From contig JAIWNK010000107.1 in assembly GCA_020216845.1 (NCBI GenBank), positions 1-10,000 on the forward strand: a stretch of DNA of 10,000 bases, written 5' to 3'. This DNA is from Anaerolinea sp. (GTDB lineage: Bacteria > Chloroflexota > Anaerolineae > Anaerolineales > Anaerolineaceae). The stretch's first letter is position 1, and every line of letters begins with the position of its first letter. Below the pieces are notes generated by a model, which did no database searches, had not been told where the DNA came from, and saw only the letters and a list, made by a program, of their open reading frames with translations. Below are positions 6,097 to 10,000 of this stretch, one piece after another. Position numbers and translations under genes: made by a program.

Positions 6097-6973
6097 AGTA
6101 GCTGCGATACACTTCTTCCAGTGTAGGTTGCTGACTGAGAATATCCATCACCCGAAATTGGCTAGCCGCCTTCAACAACGGGTCAGGGTCACCGCTCAAC
6201 AAACACCGCAACTTGTTATCTTCCAGGCGCACCTGTTCAAGGTTGGGCAAACGGCAAAACACATCCGCAGAAACTGGCCCGGCAAAGCGCATCTCCACCT
6301 TGCGCAAGGCGCGCGCCCGCAGCTGTACCCCACGTTCCACCGCCAACAAATGGCCATGGTGCAACACTGCCACCTGATCACAAACACGTTCCATCTCACA
6401 CAACACGCTCGACGTGAACAAAACCGCCCCTCCCTCTGCGCGCACCTCACTTACCAATCGAAAGAACACATCTTGCGCATCCTGATCCAAATGACGGGTC
6501 GGCTCATCCAACACCACCAAATCAGGATGATGCATAAAAGCCTGAATCAGCCCAATCTTTTGTGTTTGCAAAGCACCCAATGTCGCTATCGGCGTTGCTA
6601 AATCAAGGTTAAACCGCTCCGCCAACCCCTGAGCAGCTTGCCAGGTTTGCCCACCACGTAACATTGCCAGGCCGTGCAACAACGACCCCACCGTGCCGCC
6701 GCGCACAAAACCAAACTCCGCCGGCAAATAGCCAACGCGCCGTTGTATGGCAGCCTTTTGGTGATGCACATCCATGCCCAACACCAAAGCATGTCCTCGC
6801 GTAGGACGGATTAAATCCATCAGCAGGCGCAACAACGTGCTTTTGCCAGCCCCTTGCGGGCCCAGCACACCATACACCTGACCCGGTTCCACACCAATGG
6901 TCAAGTCTTCCACTCCCCGGCAATGGCCGAAAAACTTGGTCAAATTTTCTGTGCGAACGACCAGGTAACGCAT
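6071..6973 (-). CDS. ABC exporter ATPase with altered signature motif
   Basis: A 300-residue BcrA/CcmA-like ABC ATPase. Walker A is GPQGAGKST (residues 38-46) and Walker B is LVVLDEPT (152-159) with the catalytic Glu157, both intact. The position of the LSGGQ signature reads LGALQ (132-136): the serine and the second glycine, which contact the ATP gamma-phosphate, are replaced. The H-loop, usually SSHVL in this family, reads TSSVL, with Ser189 in place of His. The D-loop is HLD. The last ~90 residues form the usual C-terminal extension. It pairs with the overlapping permease gene. The start at 6973 is preferred to an in-frame ATG at 6985 because GGAGG (6983-6979) lies 5 nt before it. The family call is firm; catalytic competence is uncertain. 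Confidence 0.9.
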   Translation of the reverse strand: MRYLVVRTENLTKFFGHCRGVEDLTIGVEPGQVYGVLGPQGAGKSTLLRLLMDLIRPTRGHALVLGMDVHHQKAAIQRRVGYLPAEFGFVRGGTVGSLLHGLAMLRGGQTWQAAQGLAERFNLDLATPIATLGALQTQKIGLIQAFMHHPDLVVLDEPTRHLDQDAQDVFFRLVSEVRAEGGAVLFTSSVLCEMERVCDQVAVLHHGHLLAVERGVQLRARALRKVEMRFAGPVSADVFCRLPNLEQVRLEDNKLRCLLSGDPDPLLKAASQFRVMDILSQQPTLEEVYRSYYGVGAYAA

Positions 6974-7000
6974 CAGAGCCTCCATTAGGAAAAAGGATTC

Positions 7001-7021
7001 TCGGCGTTACAAAAACGCCGA
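7001..7021 (-). other. Inverted repeat just before the ABC ATPase gene
   Basis: TCGGCGTT (7001-7008) and AACGCCGA (7014-7021) are a perfect 8-bp inverted repeat with a 5-nt loop, about 16 bp before the ATPase ribosome binding site. Bases 7016-7021 are shared with the terminator stem at 7016-7046, so the two structures cannot form together in the same RNA. Confidence 0.5.
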
Positions 7022-7046
7022 CTGGTCTCGGAAGAACCAGCCGGCG
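7011..7046 (-). terminator. Intrinsic terminator between the 54-residue gene and the ABC genes
   Basis: On the minus strand CGCCGGCTGGT pairs with ACCAGTCGGCG over 11 bp (one G-T pair) around a 9-nt loop, followed at once by TTTTTG (7015-7010). It lies 37 bp after the stop of the small gene and 37 bp before the ABC ATPase start. It should end or attenuate transcription from the small gene's promoter. No separate promoter for the ABC genes was recognised in the short gap that follows. Confidence 0.75.
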
Positions 7047-7082
7047 GGGAATGCAAAGCAACAACTGTCTTACACAGTCGTA

Positions 7083-7247
7083 TTATTCAGGAATCGGCTG
7101 GATTCCTCCTCGATGGGCAACATCCTGTGCCAGCAACAACATCTGCGCACAAACCTGCCCCATATTATGAACGAGCTGAGATAACCGGTCTGGCCTCTGT
7201 CTGAGAGGCACACTATCACCAGGGTTATCTGCTTCCTCCGACATCAT
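7083..7247 (-). CDS. Hypothetical 54-residue protein
   Basis: A small reading frame starting MMSEEADNPGD and ending GGIQPIPE. AAGGAG lies 8 nt before the ATG at 7247, and a near-consensus promoter sits about 60 bp upstream. The first 20 residues are polar and probably disordered. Residues about 20-46 (RLSQLVHNMGQVCAQMLLLA...) could form one amphipathic helix with a single Cys33. There is no signal peptide or clear membrane segment. I do not recognise the family. A terminator follows its stop codon, and the ABC ATPase gene comes 109 bp downstream on the same strand. Part of its 5' half forms a nested inverted repeat (7179-7230), so the transcript could also act as a structured RNA. Coding is supported by the promoter, ribosome binding site, reading frame and terminator in the right order. 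Confidence 0.6.
   Translation of the reverse strand: MMSEEADNPGDSVPLRQRPDRLSQLVHNMGQVCAQMLLLAQDVAHRGGIQPIPE
7179..7230 (-). repeat. Nested inverted repeat inside the small gene
   Basis: An outer perfect 8-bp repeat AGATAACC (7179-7186)/GGTTATCT (7223-7230) encloses an inner perfect 6-bp repeat GCCTCT (7193-7198)/AGAGGC (7204-7209), with a short CTGG/CCAG match between them (7190-7193 with 7219-7222, sharing one base with the inner stem). The minus-strand RNA could fold into one long interrupted stem covering codons about 6-23 of the 54-residue gene. Confidence 0.6.
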
Positions 7248-7305
7248 AGAAACATCTCCTTGAACTTAAGCCAATACATCAAAAAAGGTATAACGAACCA
7301 TTTTC

Positions 7306-7334
7306 ATTTTATTCGTTCCTGCTCTGCCTGTCAA
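7306..7334 (-). promoter_or_regulatory. Strong promoter of the 54-residue gene
   Basis: A perfect -35 TTGACA (7334-7329) and TAAAAT (7311-7306) are separated by exactly 17 bp on the minus strand. Initiation would be near 7299, giving a leader of about 52 nt before the ATG at 7247. It is the best-matching promoter in the window. The gap 7248-7556 between the two divergent genes holds this promoter and the metG promoter; 7335-7491 shows no gene that I can support. Confidence 0.75.
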
Positions 7335-7491
7335 GGACAAAAATTGCCCCAAATGGTCGGTGTTGCGCTCAGAGCGGCATGGTCATCTCGCTCCAAACTT
7401 TTTACCCCACACCAACAATGCTACTCCAAGAACAATCGGCATCTTTAAAACCACCACAGCTCAGCTTTTTGATATATCGCCAAAAACTTCA

Positions 7492-7522
7492 TTGTTTTCT
7501 AAGCAATGAAACATGATAAAAT
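7492..7522 (+). promoter_or_regulatory. Probable metG promoter, extended -10
   Basis: TTGTTT (7492-7497) is followed after 19 bp by TAAAAT (7517-7522), preceded by TG at 7514-7515, an extended -10. The start site would be near 7529, leaving a leader of about 28 nt. This supports initiation at ATG 7557 over the in-frame ATGs at 7506 and 7524, which fall upstream of the predicted transcript start. Confidence 0.5.
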
Positions 7523-7556
7523 AATGTCATATTTTCATCCGAGGTATTCATACACT

Positions 7557-9344
7557 ATGACTCGCCCTATTCTGATTGCCATTGCCTGGCCTTATGCCAA
7601 CGCCCCCATCCACGTTGGCAACATCACCGGCAGTCACCTGCCAGGTGACATCGTTGCTCGCTATCATCGTTTACGCGGCAATCAAGTATTGATGGTCTCC
7701 GGCACCGACTCACACGGCACCCCAGTCAGTCTGCGCGCCGATGCTGAAGGCAAAACTGTGGAAGAAGTCTACAAACATTTTCATGAAGATTTTATTTCGC
7801 TCTTTCAACGTCTAGGCATTCAATACGACCTCTTCACCACCACGCACACCCAAAATCACTTTCAGGTAGCGCAAACCATCTTCCTGGCACTGCAACAAAA
7901 TGGCTGTCTCTATACCGAAACCCGCCCGCAGTGGTATTCACCAAGCAACAAACGTTTTCTGCCCGATCGCTATGTTGAAGGCACCTGCTATCTCTGCGGT
8001 TACACCGGCGCCCGTTCTGACCAGTGTGACAAATGCGGCAACGTGCTAGAACCCGAAAAATTAATCAACCCGCGCTCCAAGATTGATGGCTCTACACCTG
8101 AACTGCGCGAGACCGAACATTATTACCTGGACCTTTCGAAACTAGAGCCAGAAGTCGCCGAATTTCTGCGACAACGAAAATCATACTGGCGCGAAACGGT
8201 TACCGGCCAATCGCTTGGCCAAATTGAAAGCGAAGGTCTCAAGCCGCGGGCCATCACCCGCGACCTTGATTGGGGCGTTCCCGTGCCACTGCCCGGCTGG
8301 GAGGGCAAATGCCTCTACGTTTGGTTTGAAGCTGTCATCGGCTACTTATCGGCCTCCATTGAATGGGCCACCCTCAGCGGTCAGCCCAACGCCTGGCGAA
8401 CCTGGTGGACCAACCCAGAAGCTCACTCCTTCTACTTTATCGGCAAAGACAACATCTTCTTCCATGCTGCTTTCTGGCCAGCCCAATTGATGGGGGTTGG
8501 CACACAATTTATGCAGCTCTACGCCCAAGAAGCAACCCCGCTCACCCTGCCTTACAACGTTCCAGCCAACATGTTCATGAACCTGGAAGGCCAAAAAATC
8601 TCTGGCAGCCGCAACTGGGCTGTTTGGGGTCATGACTTTCTTGACCGCTACGACCCCGACGCCCTGCGCTACTACCTGACCATCAACATGCCCGAAATGC
8701 ATGATAGCGATTGGGATTGGGGTGAATTCGTCAGCCGCAACAACGATGAGCTCGTTGCCATTTGGGGCAACCTGGCCAACCGGGTAATCTCTTTCTGTTA
8801 CAAAAATTGGGACGGCTGCATTCCCGAACCCGGCGAGTTAACCGAGCTGGATCGCGAACTGCTACAAAAGGTTGAAGCTGGCTTTGAAAGCGTTGCCGCC
8901 GAATTAGAAGCCGTGCACCTGCGCGCCGCCCTCAGTGAGGCCATGCGCCTGGCAACGGAAGTCAACCGCTATCTAGACATCACCGCACCCTGGAAACAAA
9001 TCAAAACCGACCGACAAGCTGCTGGGCGCGCCATCTACGTTGCCCTGCGCGCCATCGATTCGCTCAAAATCTTGCTTGCTCCCTTCTTGCCCTTCAGCTC
9101 CGAAAAGCTGCATCGTCTGTTGGGATATAACACCAATCTGTTTGGACAGCCAACCACGCGCATCGTCAGCGACACACTCGGCGAACACACCGTTTTACAA
9201 TACGATCCACAATCAGCAACCGGCAATTGGGCGGCCAGCCAATTGCCTGCTGGTCAAAAGCTGCTCGAACCGCAACCCCTCTTTCGCAAACTCGAGCCAC
9301 AAATCATCAGCGAGGAGCGCGCCCGGCTTGGGCAACCTTCTTAA
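7557..9344 (+). CDS. metG: Methionyl-tRNA synthetase
   Basis: A 595-residue class I aminoacyl-tRNA synthetase that charges tRNA-Met with methionine in the cytoplasm. The HIGH motif is HVGN (residues 19-22) within AWPYANAPIHVGN. The connective insert has a zinc site CYLC...CDKC (Cys144, 147, 157, 160). DLDWGVPVP (236-244) and YFIGKDNIFFH (293-303) are further catalytic-domain landmarks. The KMSKS loop reads KISGS (347-351), followed by RNWAVW. The alpha-helical anticodon-binding domain follows at about 385-560 (WGNLANRV). The C-terminal Trbp111-like tRNA-binding domain of some MetRS proteins is absent, which is common. ATG 7557 is chosen because the recognisable protein begins there; GAGG lies 12 nt upstream, a longish spacing. 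It is divergent from the small gene and precedes a lipoprotein gene by 28 bp. Confidence 0.97.
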   Translation: MTRPILIAIAWPYANAPIHVGNITGSHLPGDIVARYHRLRGNQVLMVSGTDSHGTPVSLRADAEGKTVEEVYKHFHEDFISLFQRLGIQYDLFTTTHTQNHFQVAQTIFLALQQNGCLYTETRPQWYSPSNKRFLPDRYVEGTCYLCGYTGARSDQCDKCGNVLEPEKLINPRSKIDGSTPELRETEHYYLDLSKLEPEVAEFLRQRKSYWRETVTGQSLGQIESEGLKPRAITRDLDWGVPVPLPGWEGKCLYVWFEAVIGYLSASIEWATLSGQPNAWRTWWTNPEAHSFYFIGKDNIFFHAAFWPAQLMGVGTQFMQLYAQEATPLTLPYNVPANMFMNLEGQKISGSRNWAVWGHDFLDRYDPDALRYYLTINMPEMHDSDWDWGEFVSRNNDELVAIWGNLANRVISFCYKNWDGCIPEPGELTELDRELLQKVEAGFESVAAELEAVHLRAALSEAMRLATEVNRYLDITAPWKQIKTDRQAAGRAIYVALRAIDSLKILLAPFLPFSSEKLHRLLGYNTNLFGQPTTRIVSDTLGEHTVLQYDPQSATGNWAASQLPAGQKLLEPQPLFRKLEPQIISEERARLGQPS

Positions 9345-9372
9345 TCTTAAATTTTTTCAGGAGAAGAAAAAA

Positions 9373-10000
9373 ATGTCTCGTAATTCAGTTCGTATTGTGA
9401 TCGCCATTGCCATCCTGGCCCTGACAATCCTCAGCTGCGGCACACCCGCCACGCCCACCGCCGCCCCACAGCAGCCTGTTGCCACGCAGCCATCCGCCCC
9501 CACCCAGCCCCCCGCCCCCACCGAGCCACCTGCCGATGAAGTTCCTGTTGTCCCCAGTGGCCTGGCCAACGCGGTCCTCACCATCAACGACCTGCCTGCC
9601 GGCTTCCAGGAATTCTCTGAACAAGAGCTAAAAGACATGGGCATGGATAGCGAAACGCTGGCCTCCAGCTTCAAGGATACGCTCAAAAAGGCCACGCCGC
9701 AGAGCTTCAAAGCCTTCATGAGCACCGACATGAACAATTTCGAAATGGTCATGTCCTTTGTTCTGGCGCCACTCACCACGCTTGAAAAAGCCTCCTTCGA
9801 TATCTACCTAGCCGATCCGCAAGGGGCCGCCAAGGACTTTGGCGAAGGCGCCGGCAGCAGCGATGTGCAAATCATCAAAATGGACAAAATCGGTGATTCC
9901 TCGGTTGGTCTGACCTTCACCTCTGGCGAAGGCGATACCAAACTGCGCGCCGATGTCGTCATCTCGCGCAATAAAAATGCCGTTGTCGTCACCATGGTCT
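9373..10000 (+). CDS. Lipoprotein of unknown function, 5' part
   Basis: The first 209 residues of a gene that runs off the window without a stop. The N-terminus MSRNSVRIVIAIAILALTIL is a signal peptide ending in ILSC, with the lipobox cysteine at residue 22, so the mature protein should be lipid-anchored outside the membrane. A Pro/Thr/Ala-rich linker (about 23-62, with APTQPP and APTEPP units) precedes a mixed alpha/beta domain (GLANAVLTINDLPAGFQEF onward). That domain's layout, ending in DVVISRNKNAVVVTMV, resembles uncharacterised sensor or substrate-binding lipoproteins, but I cannot name a family. AGGAG lies about 9 nt before the ATG at 9373. It starts 28 bp after metG with no terminator or clear promoter between, so co-transcription with metG is likely. 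Confidence 0.85.
   Translation, partial: MSRNSVRIVIAIAILALTILSCGTPATPTAAPQQPVATQPSAPTQPPAPTEPPADEVPVVPSGLANAVLTINDLPAGFQEFSEQELKDMGMDSETLASSFKDTLKKATPQSFKAFMSTDMNNFEMVMSFVLAPLTTLEKASFDIYLADPQGAAKDFGEGAGSSDVQIIKMDKIGDSSVGLTFTSGEGDTKLRADVVISRNKNAVVVTMV

Noticed and set aside
5864..6601. Plus-strand frame of 245 codons opposite the ABC genes
   Set aside because: It is antisense to two well-supported ABC transporter genes, and its product is rich in His/Gln/Arg with no domain features.
7387..7446. Minus-strand 19-codon hydrophobic peptide frame (MPIVLGVALLVWG...) upstream of the small gene
   Set aside because: It is too short to support without conservation, and it lies upstream of the predicted transcript start. 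Only the hydrophobic stretch is suggestive.
7260..7448. Plus-strand frame of 62 codons upstream of metG
   Set aside because: It overlaps the strong minus-strand promoter, has no good ribosome binding site, and its product has no recognisable features.
7500..7556. T-box or other riboswitch ahead of metG
   Set aside because: The predicted leader is only about 28 nt, and no T-box specifier or AGGGTGG-type antiterminator sequence is visible in 7248-7556.
9357..9995. Two minus-strand open frames opposite the right-end lipoprotein gene
   Set aside because: The plus-strand frame has a ribosome binding site, signal peptide, lipobox and protein-like composition throughout. The opposite frames are low-complexity shadows of its Pro/Thr/Ala-rich codons.

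Overview
The window reads as chromosomal DNA of moderate G+C content from a bacterium, most likely a Chloroflexota member of the Anaerolineae type. That placement is an inference from the gene mix: a small SWIM zinc-finger protein, an NfeD plus slipin pair, a BcrA-like ABC ATPase with an ABC-2 permease, a methionyl-tRNA synthetase with the 'QK-S-SRNWAVW' style signature, and a Pro/Thr-rich lipoprotein. No rRNA is present to confirm it. No CRISPR array, complete insertion sequence or phage module is visible.

Left end (1-985): the 3' part of a metallo-beta-lactamase/beta-CASP RNA-processing hydrolase, then a tRNA-Ser(CGA) whose promoter overlaps the hydrolase stop codon. About 380 bp without an intact gene follows. 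It holds a short minus-strand reading frame broken by in-frame stops.

Middle left (986-3180, all minus strand): a secreted or membrane-anchored FecR-domain protein, a strong intrinsic terminator, and a small SWIM zinc-finger protein with its own promoter.

Middle (3177-6973, minus strand): an apparent nfeD - slipin - GNAT acetyltransferase operon, preceded by a two-gene ABC exporter in which ATPase and permease overlap. The ATPase keeps its Walker motifs but has lost the canonical signature motif and the H-loop histidine.

Ahead of the exporter (7011-7334, minus strand): a 54-codon gene with a near-consensus promoter, a good ribosome binding site, a nested inverted repeat inside its 5' half, and an intrinsic terminator between it and the exporter. 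This small gene/leader is the least explained element in the window.

Right end (7492-10000, plus strand): metG, transcribed divergently from the small gene, followed after 28 bp by the 5' part of a lipoprotein gene that runs off the window.

Most of the window consists of recognisable housekeeping or membrane-maintenance families. The candidates for something new are the small gene with its structured leader, the unusual ABC ATPase, and the stretch beside the tRNA.
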